A DNA stretch of 41,830 bases, taken from assembly GCF_004343305.1 (NCBI RefSeq), contig NZ_SMAF01000026.1:1-41830 (forward strand), given 5' to 3'. The notes beneath the pieces are model-generated. The model made no database searches. It was not told where the DNA came from and saw nothing but the letters and a program-made list of their open reading frames with translations. Source of the stretch: Pseudofulvimonas gallinarii. GTDB lineage: Bacteria > Pseudomonadota > Gammaproteobacteria > Xanthomonadales > UBA2363. The first letter of the stretch is position 1. Every line of letters begins with the position of its first letter. A program made the position numbers and the translations under genes. Shown here piece by piece: positions 1 through 9,201 of the stretch.

Positions 1-2928
1 GCCGGTGGTGGTGAAGGCGCCCAGGCCGCCACTGAAGTCCTCGCCCAGCAGGCTGACAGCCACCTGGTCGACGCCGCAGTCGCCGGGCGCCGCGACCGTG
101 CGGAACGTGTACACGGCGGAGACCGTGCCGGTACCGCAGGCATTGCTGCCGGTCACGCGCCAGTAGTAACTGGTGGACGTCGACAGCGGCGCGGCGACCG
201 CATGGCTTGTCGTCGCGACCACCTGGTCGATCACCACATTGCCGAAGGCGGCATCGGTGGCGACTTCGACCCGGTATGAATCCGCCCCCGCGATCGCGTT
301 CCAGGTCAGCGTCGGCTGTGTGGCCACGTTGCTGGCGTTGTTTGCCGGCGAGACCAGCGTGCCTGCAGCCGGTGCCGCGTCGGCGACAACCAGTGTGACC
401 TCGGTGTTGCGGGCGGTAGCCGGGAAGCCGGGACCACCGGAATTGCCGTCGATGGTGAGCGGATAGCTGCCTGCGGCCACGGACGCGGTGTTGCCGATGC
501 CCAGGGTGCTGGTCGCGGCCGGCAGGGCCGGAACCACGGGGTTGCTGCTGAAGCTGCTCGAGGCGCTGGCCGGAAGGCCGGTCACGGAGAGTGTCACCGG
601 ATCATCGAAGCCACCCAGTCCCAGCGCGCCGATGCTGTAGCTGGCCGTTTCCCCGGCGCAGATCGCCGCGGAGGCCGGCGTGGCGGTCAGCATGTAGTCG
701 GCCTCGACGCTGACGTTGAGGTTGCCGGTGGCCGCCAGTGCGTACGGCTGCGCGCCGCCCTGCGCCACCTGGATGCCACGGACACGCACCTGGTAGGCGC
801 CGGCGACCGGGGTCGGCAGCACGATGCGGTGGACGTTGTTGATGTCGTCGTAGTTGGAGGTGGTGGTGTCCTGGAACGGATTCGGGCTGGTCAGGCCACC
901 ACCGGCGGGCAGCTTCTGGGTCCAGACGTCACCGTTGGGCGCGACCACTTCCAGGCGCAGCTGGTTCACCCAGGCCGGGTTGGCGTTCACCAGCGCCGGG
1001 AAGTCGTGCCAGGTCAGGGTCACTGTCAGCGGCGCCGTGCCCGTCACGGTCAGGTTGTGGGTGTGCAGGCCACCGGTCGTGAGCCCGGCTGTGCTGTCGT
1101 GCAGCCACAGGTTGCGGCTGTCACCGTCGAAATACAGCACGTTGTCGAGATTGATCCGGCCCCAGCCCTGCGCGGTGCTCGGCGCGGTCACGCCGGTGCC
1201 GGAGCCGGTGATGGTCTCCGCGCCGGTGACCAGGATCGCCTTCAGCAGCGCCGAGGACGGCGTCGGCATGGCATGGCCTGCATTGGCCATGCCGGTCGGA
1301 TAGAAGCCGCGGTTGAGGTATTCCCGGACCAGCGCCGTCAGGCCGGCAGCGGTCGGCGTGGCCATCGAGGTGCCGCTCATCGACGTGGTGCCGCAGGCGG
1401 AGCGCGAAGCGGAAATGATGGAGCCGCCCTGGGCGGTCATGTCCGGCTTGGTGCGGCGGTCCTGGGTCGGGCCGCGGGACGAGAAGGTCGACATCGCGTT
1501 GCCGGAGGCGCCGCGGTTGTTGCTGCCGATGGAGAAGACATTCTTCGCATTGCCGGCCGCACCGGTGTCCGCACCCGGACCGCAGCCCGCGGAGCCCGCG
1601 GACGTGCCGCTGCCGCCGCCACTGTTGCCAGCGGCGAACAGCACCGCCAGGTCAGGGTTTTCCCAGACCACGAGGTCGGCGTCGCGCGAGGTGGAGCGGT
1701 ATTCGACCTGGCAGTTGGCAATACAGGAGCCCAGGGCATTGCGGCAGCTGGATCCCCACGAGTTGGAATGGATGCGCGCGCCGCCGGCGTAGGCGATGGT
1801 ACCGGCGTGGTACGGGTTGCCGCCGAGGCTGTTCAGGTACTGCAGACTGGCGCCCATTTCCTGGGAAATGAGCTTGGCGCCCGGCGCGGTGCCGTCGAGA
1901 TCGGTGGTGCCGCCCGGCGACGAGAAGGTCGTGCAGTCCACGGCGACAGCCGGATTGTTGCCGGCGATCGAGCCCATCACGTGGGTGCCGTGGCCATGGC
2001 CGTCGGCCGGTGCGGTGCCGGCGTCGCCGGACCACTTGTAGTGGATGCCGATCTTGCGATGGGCGAAGTCGGGCGTGCCCGCGGCACAGGTCGAACCGGA
2101 GGCACAGACCGAGGTGACCGGCTGGCCGTAGGCCGTGTCGCTGAAGGAACAGTGCGTGGCCTGCAGGCCGGAGTCGGCGGCGCCGATGATCTGGCCGCAG
2201 CCGAACAGGCCCTGCTCGAAGACCGGCAACTGGTTGTTGGTGCCGCTCTGGTGCAGCCAGCCGGCCTGCGAGTTCATGAACTCGGCCGGCCATCGCAGCG
2301 TCACGGTGACGACGTCATCGAGGCGCGCGATCTGTTCGACCGCGTCGGCGAGGCTGCTGTAGTCGAAGCCATAGATCAGGCGGTCGTGGTCGACGCCGGA
2401 TTCATGGAAGCGGAAATCGAGGCCGGCGATGCCGGACAGGAGATCCTGCGCGGCCGCGCGCTGGCTGCCCGGGCGCAGGGCGATGTTGAGCTGATCAATC
2501 CCGCCGGCTTCGACGATTTCCATGCCGCCGATGTCATTGGCCAGGTTGATGTCCACTTTCCAGATCGGCAGGTACGGGCCCGTCCAGCTGACGCCGGGGA
2601 CCGCACGCGCCGCCGTATCCAGGGCTGGCGACATGCGCACCAGGTACGCGTGGTAGGGCGCGTAGCCGATGATCTCCGCGCCGGTGGCGAGCAGCGCACG
2701 GCGCTGTTCGTCGCGGATCGGTCCGTCGAACTTGACGACGCGCAGCGTCGAATCCTTGAAGGCGTCGAGGTCGGCCAGGGCCGGCAGCCCCTTGGTGTTG
2801 GCGTGGACCTCGTTGGCGCAGGTGTCGAGCTTCGCACTGTCGAACGACACCACGCAGCGGTAGTCGTCCGTCTGTGCCAGTGCCAGCGCGGGCACCATCA
2901 GTAACGGGGTGAACAGGAAACGACGCAT
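1..2928 (-). CDS. Secreted subtilisin-like (S8) serine peptidase, C-terminus beyond the window
   Basis: An open frame of 976 codons runs from ATG at 2928 off the left edge with no stop. The product begins with a signal peptide (MRRFLFTPLLMVPALALAQ). The S8 triad is visible: Asp252 in AADSGL, His313 in GHGTHV and Ser521 in SGTSMATP. After the protease domain comes a jelly-roll-like region (about 590-720), then a fibronectin type III-like repeat (about 849-943) with the YYWRV core typical of these domains. Residues 20-230 look like an inhibitory or propeptide-like segment. A strong Shine-Dalgarno (GGGAGGG, 2931-2940 on the minus strand) lies 5 nt before the ATG. It probably degrades extracellular protein; the substrate is unknown. 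It is divergent from gmk. Family assignment is sure; the C-terminal end is not visible. Confidence 0.93.
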   Translation of the reverse strand, partial: MRRFLFTPLLMVPALALAQTDDYRCVVSFDSAKLDTCANEVHANTKGLPALADLDAFKDSTLRVVKFDGPIRDEQRRALLATGAEIIGYAPYHAYLVRMSPALDTAARAVPGVSWTGPYLPIWKVDINLANDIGGMEIVEAGGIDQLNIALRPGSQRAAAQDLLSGIAGLDFRFHESGVDHDRLIYGFDYSSLADAVEQIARLDDVVTVTLRWPAEFMNSQAGWLHQSGTNNQLPVFEQGLFGCGQIIGAADSGLQATHCSFSDTAYGQPVTSVCASGSTCAAGTPDFAHRKIGIHYKWSGDAGTAPADGHGHGTHVMGSIAGNNPAVAVDCTTFSSPGGTTDLDGTAPGAKLISQEMGASLQYLNSLGGNPYHAGTIAYAGGARIHSNSWGSSCRNALGSCIANCQVEYRSTSRDADLVVWENPDLAVLFAAGNSGGGSGTSAGSAGCGPGADTGAAGNAKNVFSIGSNNRGASGNAMSTFSSRGPTQDRRTKPDMTAQGGSIISASRSACGTTSMSGTSMATPTAAGLTALVREYLNRGFYPTGMANAGHAMPTPSSALLKAILVTGAETITGSGTGVTAPSTAQGWGRINLDNVLYFDGDSRNLWLHDSTAGLTTGGLHTHNLTVTGTAPLTVTLTWHDFPALVNANPAWVNQLRLEVVAPNGDVWTQKLPAGGGLTSPNPFQDTTTSNYDDINNVHRIVLPTPVAGAYQVRVRGIQVAQGGAQPYALAATGNLNVSVEADYMLTATPASAAICAGETASYSIGALGLGGFDDPVTLSVTGLPASASSSFSSNPVVPALPAATSTLGIGNTASVAAGSYPLTIDGNSGGPGFPATARNTEVTLVVADAAPAAGTLVSPANNASNVATQPTLTWNAIAGADSYRVEVATDAAFGNVVIDQVVATTSHAVAAPLSTSTSYYWRVTGSNACGTGTVSAVYTFRTVAAPGDCGVDQVAVSLLGEDFSGGLGAFTTTG

Positions 2929-3083
2929 TGAACCCTCCCTCGTGCGGACAGTACCGGTGCGGCACTGGTAACCGGCATCGGCCTGGGGCCGACGGACTCC
3001 GCTCCTCCCTGAGCTGTTCTGGAGACATCGCTGCGCGGGGCGCAGCCAGTGCCGCCAGGCCCGCTCCTCTTCCGGGCAGGGCG

Positions 3084-3089
3084 ACTATA
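3084..3089 (-). promoter_or_regulatory. Possible -10 box of the S8 peptidase gene
   Basis: TATAGT on the minus strand. It would give a leader of about 150 nt ahead of the ATG at 2928. No convincing -35 is seen at 17 nt. Confidence 0.3.
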
Positions 3090-3111
3090 GCGCGCGCCGA
3101 ACCGAGGGGCC

Positions 3112-3117
3112 TACACT
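3112..3117 (+). promoter_or_regulatory. Possible -10 box of gmk
   Basis: TACACT, the same hexamer found before metN. It would place the gmk transcript start near 3124, with a leader of about 85 nt that contains the inverted repeat at 3138-3167. Confidence 0.35.
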
Positions 3118-3137
3118 TGTGAAGAACGCCCGCGTAC

Positions 3138-3167
3138 GCAACGGCTTGCCACAGGGCCTGCCGTTGC
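3138..3167 (+). repeat. Inverted repeat in the gmk leader
   Basis: GCAACGGC (3138-3145) and GCCGTTGC (3160-3167) are perfect 8-bp arms around a 14-nt loop. It would form a hairpin in the gmk leader RNA. It has no T-tract, so it is not a standard terminator. Confidence 0.5.
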
Positions 3168-3207
3168 AGGCAAGATGGGCGGCCGTGCTGCCCTGCGATC
3201 CTCGTCC

Positions 3208-3837
3208 ATGACCGAAACCGGAACCCTGTTCATCGTTGCCGCGCCTTCCGGGGCCGGCAAGACGTCGCTGGTACGCGCCCTGATCGAGGACGATCCGTCG
3301 CTGGCCCTGTCGGTGTCCTACACCTCCAGGCCGCCGCGCCCGGCCGAAACCGACGGCGTGCATTACCACTTCGTCGACCGGCAGGTCTTCCTGGCCATGG
3401 CCGCCGCCGGCGACTTCTACGAGTACGCCGAGGTCCATGGCGACCTCAAGGGCACAGCGCGCTCGGCAGTGCAGCCCTTCCTGGACGCCGGTCGCGACGT
3501 GCTGCTGGAGATCGACTGGCAGGGTGCGCGTCAGGTACGGGCGCAGCAGGCCGATTGCCGCAGCATTTTCGTCCTGCCGCCGTCGTCGGCCGAACTGGAG
3601 CGCCGGCTGCGCAGCCGCGCCCAGGACAGCGAGGCGGTGATCGCCCGCAGGCTGGCCAATTCACGCGAGGAAATCGCCCACGCGCACGAATTCGACTATA
3701 TCGTCGTGAATGACGATTTCCAGACCGCGCTGGCCGACATCAAGGCCGTCATCCGTGCCCAGCGCCTGCGCCAGGGCCTGCAGGCCGACCGCCATGCCGG
3801 GCTGATCGCCGAGCTGCTGGGCGACCCGGCGGTCTGA
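3208..3837 (+). CDS. gmk: Guanylate kinase
   Basis: A cytoplasmic kinase that converts GMP to GDP with ATP. The 209-residue protein has the usual family length. The P-loop APSGAGKTS is near residues 11-19, the GMP-binding [11 protein letters not shown] near 39-49, and the [11 protein letters not shown] motif follows. The nucleotide-contact segment reads [10 protein letters not shown] rather than the enterobacterial FGNYYGTSR; I recall a similar version in Xanthomonas. The start at 3208 gives the family N-terminus ([15 protein letters not shown]). An in-frame ATG at 3175 would add 11 unrelated residues, although it has a slightly better upstream purine run. It heads a gmk-rpoZ-spoT order linked to ppGpp control; guanylate kinase is a known ppGpp target in some bacteria. 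Confidence 0.95.
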   Translation: MTETGTLFIVAAPSGAGKTSLVRALIEDDPSLALSVSYTSRPPRPAETDGVHYHFVDRQVFLAMAAAGDFYEYAEVHGDLKGTARSAVQPFLDAGRDVLLEIDWQGARQVRAQQADCRSIFVLPPSSAELERRLRSRAQDSEAVIARRLANSREEIAHAHEFDYIVVNDDFQTALADIKAVIRAQRLRQGLQADRHAGLIAELLGDPAV

Positions 3838-3885
3838 CGCGATCCGCCGGTGGCGCAAGGTCCGGGCCGGGCTGCATCGTGCCCA

Positions 3886-3915
3886 TTGCGCAGTGCGGCA
3901 TGATTTGGATAGAAT
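3886..3915 (+). promoter_or_regulatory. Candidate sigma-70 promoter of rpoZ
   Basis: TTGCGC (3886-3891) and TAGAAT (3910-3915) are separated by 18 nt and lie in the gap between gmk and rpoZ. Transcription would start near 3922, about 30 nt before the rpoZ ATG. This suggests rpoZ-spoT can be expressed independently of gmk. Confidence 0.5.
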
Positions 3916-3953
3916 CTGCGCAACTGTCTCTGTCGAAAAGGTTTCTTCCGGTC

Positions 3954-4241
3954 ATGGCGCGAATTACGGTTGAGGATTGTCTGAAGGTGGTCGATAACCG
4001 CTTCGAGCTGGTTCTGATGGCGTCCAAGCGCGCCCGCCAGCTGTCGAAGGGTATCGAGGCCACCGTCGACACCGAGAACGACAAACCCACCGTGCTCGCC
4101 CTGCGCGAGATCGCCGAACGTCGCATCAACATGCAGATGGTCGACGAGATCGATCGCGCCGAGCGCGAGCGCGCCGAGCGTGAAGCCCTTGAATGGGCCG
4201 CTGCCGAACTCGACGAGGACAAGGGCGGCGACGACATCTGA
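3954..4241 (+). CDS. rpoZ: RNA polymerase omega subunit
   Basis: This 95-residue subunit binds the beta-prime C-terminus and helps core RNA polymerase assemble; in E. coli it also forms part of a ppGpp site. The N-terminus [20 protein letters not shown] and the RARQL...[15 protein letters not shown] segment are diagnostic. The tail is a charged, Glu-rich helix ending in DEDKGGDDI. The start at 3954 matches the family, whereas an upstream in-frame ATG at 3879 would add 25 residues and overlap the promoter. AAAAGG at 3936-3941 is a possible though distant ribosome site. The 77-nt gap to spoT suggests co-transcription. Confidence 0.96.
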   Translation: MARITVEDCLKVVDNRFELVLMASKRARQLSKGIEATVDTENDKPTVLALREIAERRINMQMVDEIDRAERERAEREALEWAAAELDEDKGGDDI

Positions 4242-4318
4242 GGCCGCGCGCTTGAGCAGGGGAGACCGCCAGGCCGACTGTCCGGGCTTCACCCCGGGCG
4301 CCAGGGGCTGAGCCGGCC

Positions 4319-6484
4319 ATGGGCGCCCTGCTCAACGCCATGATGCCATCGTCCGGCGGCCTGCCGGACGATGTGCGAAGTCTTCTCAAGCGCCTCAAGC
4401 GCTACCTGCGCCGCGACCAGCTGCACAGGATACGGCGCGCCTATGAAGTGGGCGCCGCCGCGCACGAGGGCCAGACCCGCAAGAGCGGCGAGCCCTACAT
4501 CACCCATCCGGTTGCCGTCGCGCACATCCTCGCCGAGATCGGCCTGGATGGCGAAGCCATCGTCGCCGCCATCCTCCATGACACGCTGGAGGACACGCCG
4601 CTCAGCCGCGAGGAGATCGAGTCCGAATTCGGACGCGATGTCGTCGAGCTGGTCGATGGCGTCACCAAGCTCGACAAGGTCAATTTCCGCGACCGCCAGG
4701 AAGCGACCGCCGAAAGTTTCCGCAAGATGGTCATGGCGATGGCGCGCGACCTGCGCGTCATCCTGATCAAGCTGGCCGACCGCCTGCACAACATGCGCAC
4801 GCTGGGCAGCATGGCGCCGGAATCGCGCCGCCGAATCGCGCGGGAAACACTGGAGATCTACGCGCCGATCGCGCAGCGGCTGGGCATGAACCGCTTCAAG
4901 GCCGAGTTGCAGGACCTGGGTTTCTCGGCGCTCTATCCGATGCGCCATCGCGTGATCGCCGAGCACATCCGCCAGCTGCAGGGCAACCGCAAGCAGGCCA
5001 TCGAACGCATCGAGGAAGCGGTCTCCCGCCGCCTGAAGCAGGAAGGCATCCGCCACCGCGTCGTCAGCCGGGTCAAGTCGCCCTACAGCATCTACCAGAA
5101 GATGCTGAAGGACCGGAAGCCGCTGTCGCAGGTGATGGACGTCTATGGCGTGCGCGTGATCACCGACACCTCGATGCACTGCTACCAGGCGCTGGGCGCG
5201 GTGCACGGGCTCTACAAACCCGTCGACGGGCGCTTCCGCGACTTCGTCGCGATCCCCAAGGCGAACGGCTACCAGTCCCTGCACACGGTGCTGATCGGGC
5301 CCTTCGATGCGCCGATCGAAATACAGATCCGCACCGAGGACATGAACGTCGTCGCCGAACGTGGCGTCGCCGCGCACTGGTCGTACAAGACCAACGGCAC
5401 CGGCAGCAACGCGCAGAACCGCGCCCGCGACTGGCTCAGTGGCCTGGTCGAGGCGCAGGCGCGTACCGGCTCGTCGATCGAGTTCGTCGAGAACGTCAAG
5501 GTCGACCTGTTTCCGGACGAGGTCTATGTGTTCACGCCACGCGGAGACATCCTCAGCCTGCCGCGAGGCGCGACGGCGCTGGATTTCGCCTACGCCGTGC
5601 ACACGTCCGTCGGTGACCATGCCGTCACCGCGCGCGTGGACAGGAAACTCGCCGCGCTGCGCCGCAGGCTCGACAACGGCCAGACGGTCGAGATCGTCAC
5701 CGCGCCCAGCGCCCAGCCCCATCCGGGCTGGCTGGAATTCGTCGCCACCAGCCGCGCACGCACCGCGATCCGCAACCACCTCAAGCGCCTGCAGCACGAG
5801 GACGCCGTCGAGCTGGGACATCGCATGCTCGATCGCGCGCTGTCGGCGCGCGGTGGATCCATCGAGCTGGTGCCCGGGCCGCGGCTGGAGCAGTACCTCG
5901 CCGACCTGCGGTTCAAGCGCCTGGAAGACCTGCTGTCCGACATCGCGCTCGGCAACCGCGTCGCCGAACAGGTGGCGGCACAACTGCTCAGCGACGCGCC
6001 GCCGGCCGAGGACGCCGTCGCCCATCCCGTCGCTGTCGGCGAACGCATCCTGATCACCGGCCGCGAGCGTGGCGTCGTGAGTTTCGGCCAGTGCTGCCAT
6101 CCGGTGCCGGGCGACGACATCATCGGTTACCTGTCGGCCGGCAAGGGCGTGGTCGTGCACCAGACCGTGTGCCGGAACATGCCGGAATACCGCAAGGCGC
6201 CGGAACGACTGGTCGCGATCGCGTGGGACCGCCATGTCGAGGGCGACTTCCGCGTGCAGCTGCGCATCGTCGTCATGAACAAGCCTGGCGTGCTCGCCGG
6301 TGTCGCCGCCGCGATTGCCGCAGCCGGTTCCAACATCGCCCATGTCGAGTACACCGAGCGCGACCTCGAGGCGGCGGTGCTGCTGTTCACCATCGAAGTG
6401 CGTGATCGCCGCCATCTCGCCGCCGTGATCCGCAGCGTGCGGCACACCGAGGTGGTGCATTCCGTGCAGCGCGCCATCGGCTGA
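4319..6484 (+). CDS. spoT: Bifunctional (p)ppGpp synthetase/hydrolase
   Basis: A 721-residue RSH protein that makes and degrades the alarmone (p)ppGpp. The hydrolase HD motif is intact (His87-Asp88 and Glu91-Asp92 in ILHDTLEDT), so hydrolysis is expected. The synthetase domain follows (about 235-370), with the conserved GYQSLHT near 317-323 and the EIQIRTEDM block. A TGS domain starts near residue 402 (VYVFTPRGD) and an ACT domain covers about 645-720 (VMNKPGVLAGV). KANGYQSLHT and the RTEDMNVVAE segment resemble SpoT more than RelA. The start has no clear Shine-Dalgarno; ATGs at 4340 and 4343 are alternatives. It sits directly after rpoZ, the classic proteobacterial arrangement. Confidence 0.96.
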   Translation: MGALLNAMMPSSGGLPDDVRSLLKRLKRYLRRDQLHRIRRAYEVGAAAHEGQTRKSGEPYITHPVAVAHILAEIGLDGEAIVAAILHDTLEDTPLSREEIESEFGRDVVELVDGVTKLDKVNFRDRQEATAESFRKMVMAMARDLRVILIKLADRLHNMRTLGSMAPESRRRIARETLEIYAPIAQRLGMNRFKAELQDLGFSALYPMRHRVIAEHIRQLQGNRKQAIERIEEAVSRRLKQEGIRHRVVSRVKSPYSIYQKMLKDRKPLSQVMDVYGVRVITDTSMHCYQALGAVHGLYKPVDGRFRDFVAIPKANGYQSLHTVLIGPFDAPIEIQIRTEDMNVVAERGVAAHWSYKTNGTGSNAQNRARDWLSGLVEAQARTGSSIEFVENVKVDLFPDEVYVFTPRGDILSLPRGATALDFAYAVHTSVGDHAVTARVDRKLAALRRRLDNGQTVEIVTAPSAQPHPGWLEFVATSRARTAIRNHLKRLQHEDAVELGHRMLDRALSARGGSIELVPGPRLEQYLADLRFKRLEDLLSDIALGNRVAEQVAAQLLSDAPPAEDAVAHPVAVGERILITGRERGVVSFGQCCHPVPGDDIIGYLSAGKGVVVHQTVCRNMPEYRKAPERLVAIAWDRHVEGDFRVQLRIVVMNKPGVLAGVAAAIAAAGSNIAHVEYTERDLEAAVLLFTIEVRDRRHLAAVIRSVRHTEVVHSVQRAIG

Positions 6485-6568
6485 CAGCCGCGGCCCGGGG
6501 TTCGGGCTGACGCGCCACGCCGGCGCCGGCTATGCTCATCGGCACCGCTGTTCCCTCCAGGAGCTTCC

Positions 6569-6949
6569 ATGCGCGATGTGATCCATACCGATGCCGCGCC
6601 GCGCGCCATCGGCACCTATTCCCAGGCCGTGCGCACCGGCAATACCGTCTACCTGTCCGGCCAGATCGCGCTTGATCCGGCCACCGGCGAACTTTTCACC
6701 GGCGACATCGAGACCGAGATCGAACGCGGGTTCGCCAACCTGCGCGCCGTCTGCGAAGCGGCCGGCGGTTCGCTGGCCAAGCTGGCCAAGCTGAACATCT
6801 ACCTGACCGACCTGTCGCATTTCCCGTCGGTGAATGCCGTCATGGAACGCCTGTTCACGCAGCCCTATCCGGCGCGTGCGGCGATCGGCGTCGCGCAGCT
6901 GCCGCGTGGCGCACGCTTCGAAGTCGATGGCGTGCTCGTGCTCGACTGA
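6569..6949 (+). CDS. ridA: RidA-type reactive imine/enamine deaminase
   Basis: A 126-residue Rid (YjgF/YER057c/UK114) protein, which hydrolyses reactive 2-aminoacrylate-type imines formed by PLP enzymes. The family features are the start [32 protein letters not shown], the substrate-contacting Arg in [16 protein letters not shown], and a final EVDGVLVLD. Length is typical. AGGAG at 6559-6563 lies 5 nt before the ATG, and a TATGCT -10-like box is at 6531-6536. In the enterobacterial order trmH occupies this place between spoT and recG; here ridA does. Trimeric and cytosolic by family knowledge. Confidence 0.93.
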   Translation: MRDVIHTDAAPRAIGTYSQAVRTGNTVYLSGQIALDPATGELFTGDIETEIERGFANLRAVCEAAGGSLAKLAKLNIYLTDLSHFPSVNAVMERLFTQPYPARAAIGVAQLPRGARFEVDGVLVLD

Positions 6950-7050
6950 TCGCGAGCCTGGCGGCGTACGCGATGTAGCGCAGCGGTGCGATCGCGTTCA
7001 GGTCGGGCGCCAACAGCGGCCCGGCATCGCCGCGTGCTGAGGTCCTAACC

Positions 7051-9153
7051 ATGCCGGCGCCTGTACGGACGAAGACGCAACCGGTGTTGTCCGGCGAATC
7101 GCCGGTGCAATGGCTGCCCGGGGTCGGACCGCGGGGCGCCGAGCTGCTGGCGCGGCTCGGCATCGAACGGGTTGCCGACCTGTGGTTCCACCTGCCGCTG
7201 CGCTACGAGGACCGCACGCGCATTGAACCGATCGCCGCGCTCGATGCCGGCGTCAAGGCGCAGGTGCTGGGCCGTGTCCTGGCCGTCGAACGCGGTTTCC
7301 GTTTCCGGCCCTTCCTGCGTGTCGCCCTCGGCGACGACAGCGGCGCGACGCTGCTGCTGCGCTTCATCCATTTCAACCAGGCACAGGCGCGCGGCTTCGA
7401 AGTCGGCCAGCGGCTGCTGTGTTTTGGCGAGCCGCGGCGCGGGCAGCTCGGCTTCGAGATGGTCCATCCCAGCTATCGGCGCCTCGACGACGGGGCCGCT
7501 GTGCCGGTGGATGAATGCCTGCGTGCGGTCTATCCGGTGACCGAAGGCCTGGACAGCCGGCGCCTGGCCGCCTGGGTCGCCGCCGCCCTGCGCCTGCTTC
7601 CCGATGACGGGGCGCTTGAACTCGTCCCGGCGTCGATGTTGAAGCGGTTGAAACTGCCCGGCCTGGCCGCCGCCCTGCGCTACGTGCACGCGCCGCCACC
7701 ATCGGTGCGCATCGAGGACATCGAGGCCGGCCGCCATCCCTCGCAGCGGCGGCTGATCGTCGAGGAGTTGCTGGCCCATCACCTGGCACTGCGTCGACGT
7801 CGCCTCAGCCAGCAGGCGCAGCGCGCGCCGCAGCTCTCGGCAACGGGCGAACTGGCGGCGCGACTTCGTGCCGGCCTGCCGTTCGCACTGACCGGCGCGC
7901 AGCAGCGTGTCGTGGCCGAAGTGGGTGCCGACCTGGCGAAGCCGGCACCGATGCTGAGGCTGGTGCAGGGCGATGTCGGATCGGGCAAGACCATCGTCGC
8001 CGCGCTCGCCGCGGCGCAGGCGATCGAAGCCGGTTGCCAGGTCGCCGTCATGGCGCCGACCGAACTGCTCGCCGAGCAGCACCGCCGCAACTTCGCGCAC
8101 TGGTTCGCCTGCCTGGGCATCGAGCCGGTCTGGCTGGCCAGCAAGGTGAAGGGCCGGGCGCGCGCACAGGCGCTGGCGGCGATCGCCGACGGCGCGCCGC
8201 TGGTCGTTGGCACCCATGCGCTGATGCAGGAAGGCGTCGGGTTCGCGCGCCTGGGCCTGGCGATCATCGACGAGCAGCACCGCTTCGGCGTCCACCAGCG
8301 CCTGGCCTTGCGCGACAAGGGCGCCGGCCTGGTGCCGCACCAGTTGGTGATGACCGCCACGCCGATCCCGCGCACGCTGGCGATGGCCGCCTACGCGGAC
8401 CTGGATGTCTCGGTGATCGACGAGCTGCCGCCGGGTCGCACGCCGGTGACGACCGTCGCCGTGCCCGCGGCACGTCGCGACGAAGTGGTCACGCGCATCC
8501 ACGCCGCCTGTGCCGAAGGCCGGCAGGCCTATTGGGTCTGCACCCTCATCGAGGAATCCGAACTGCTGGCGGCCCAGGCGGCGGAGCAGGTCCATGCGCA
8601 GCTGACCGCGGCAGTGCCCGATCTTCGCGTCGGCCTGATCCACGGCCGCTTGAAGCCGGCTGAAAAGGAGACGGTGATGGCGGCGTTCAAGGACGGCCAC
8701 CTGCACGTGCTCGTCGCGACCACCGTGATTGAAGTCGGGGTCGATGTGCCCAATGCCAGCCTGATGGTGATCGAGAATGCCGAGCGCCTCGGCCTGGCGC
8801 AGCTGCACCAGCTTCGCGGCCGCGTCGGCCGCGGACGCGCCGAGTCCAGCTGCGTGCTGCTGTACGAGCCGCCGCTGTCCGGCCTGGCGCGCGAGCGCCT
8901 GGACGTGCTCCGGCACAGCAACGACGGATTCCGCATCGCCGAGAAGGACCTGGAACTGCGCGGGCCAGGCGAACTGCTGGGCACGCGGCAGACCGGCGTG
9001 CTCGGCTTCCGCATCGCCGACCTGTCGCGCGACGGCCATGAGCTGCCGGCTGTCGCCGCACTCGCGGACGAGATGCTGGCCGACTACCCCGATCATGCCG
9101 AGCGCCTGACACGGCGCTGGATCGGCCAGGCCGAGCGCTACGCCGGCGCCTGA
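7051..9153 (+). CDS. recG: ATP-dependent DNA helicase RecG
   Basis: A 700-residue branched-DNA helicase that reverses stalled forks and processes recombination intermediates. The N-terminal wedge/OB region (about 20-250) begins with the helix-hairpin motif LPGVGPRGAELLARLGI. Helicase motifs follow: Walker A GDVGSGKT near residues 307-314, the DEQH box in IIDEQHRFGV near 407-410, TATPIPRTL, and the C-terminal QLRGRVGRG. The end carries the RecG-typical ELRGPGELLGTRQTG segment. TGAGGT at 7038-7043 is a ribosome site 7 nt from the ATG. The length and motifs indicate an intact enzyme. Confidence 0.96.
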   Translation: MPAPVRTKTQPVLSGESPVQWLPGVGPRGAELLARLGIERVADLWFHLPLRYEDRTRIEPIAALDAGVKAQVLGRVLAVERGFRFRPFLRVALGDDSGATLLLRFIHFNQAQARGFEVGQRLLCFGEPRRGQLGFEMVHPSYRRLDDGAAVPVDECLRAVYPVTEGLDSRRLAAWVAAALRLLPDDGALELVPASMLKRLKLPGLAAALRYVHAPPPSVRIEDIEAGRHPSQRRLIVEELLAHHLALRRRRLSQQAQRAPQLSATGELAARLRAGLPFALTGAQQRVVAEVGADLAKPAPMLRLVQGDVGSGKTIVAALAAAQAIEAGCQVAVMAPTELLAEQHRRNFAHWFACLGIEPVWLASKVKGRARAQALAAIADGAPLVVGTHALMQEGVGFARLGLAIIDEQHRFGVHQRLALRDKGAGLVPHQLVMTATPIPRTLAMAAYADLDVSVIDELPPGRTPVTTVAVPAARRDEVVTRIHAACAEGRQAYWVCTLIEESELLAAQAAEQVHAQLTAAVPDLRVGLIHGRLKPAEKETVMAAFKDGHLHVLVATTVIEVGVDVPNASLMVIENAERLGLAQLHQLRGRVGRGRAESSCVLLYEPPLSGLARERLDVLRHSNDGFRIAEKDLELRGPGELLGTRQTGVLGFRIADLSRDGHELPAVAALADEMLADYPDHAERLTRRWIGQAERYAGA

Positions 9154-9189
9154 TCGCTGCCGCGAAACGCCCGGCTGGCCGGCGCATGC

Positions 9190-9195
9190 GACAAT
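9190..9195 (+). promoter_or_regulatory. -10 box abutting the nucleoside hydrolase start
   Basis: GACAAT ends 6 nt before the ATG at 9202 and no Shine-Dalgarno is present. The transcript would start at or next to the A of the ATG, so a leaderless mRNA is likely. Confidence 0.45.
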
Positions 9196-9201
9196 CGCGC
9201 C

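Noticed and set aside
829-2904. A 691-codon open frame on the plus strand
   Set aside because: It is antisense to the S8 peptidase, whose minus-strand frame has a signal peptide and the complete catalytic triad. Its composition (Arg/Ala/Gly-rich, no domain) is typical of GC-rich shadow frames.
4289-6460. A 723-codon minus-strand open frame
   Set aside because: It is antisense to spoT, which carries all expected motifs.
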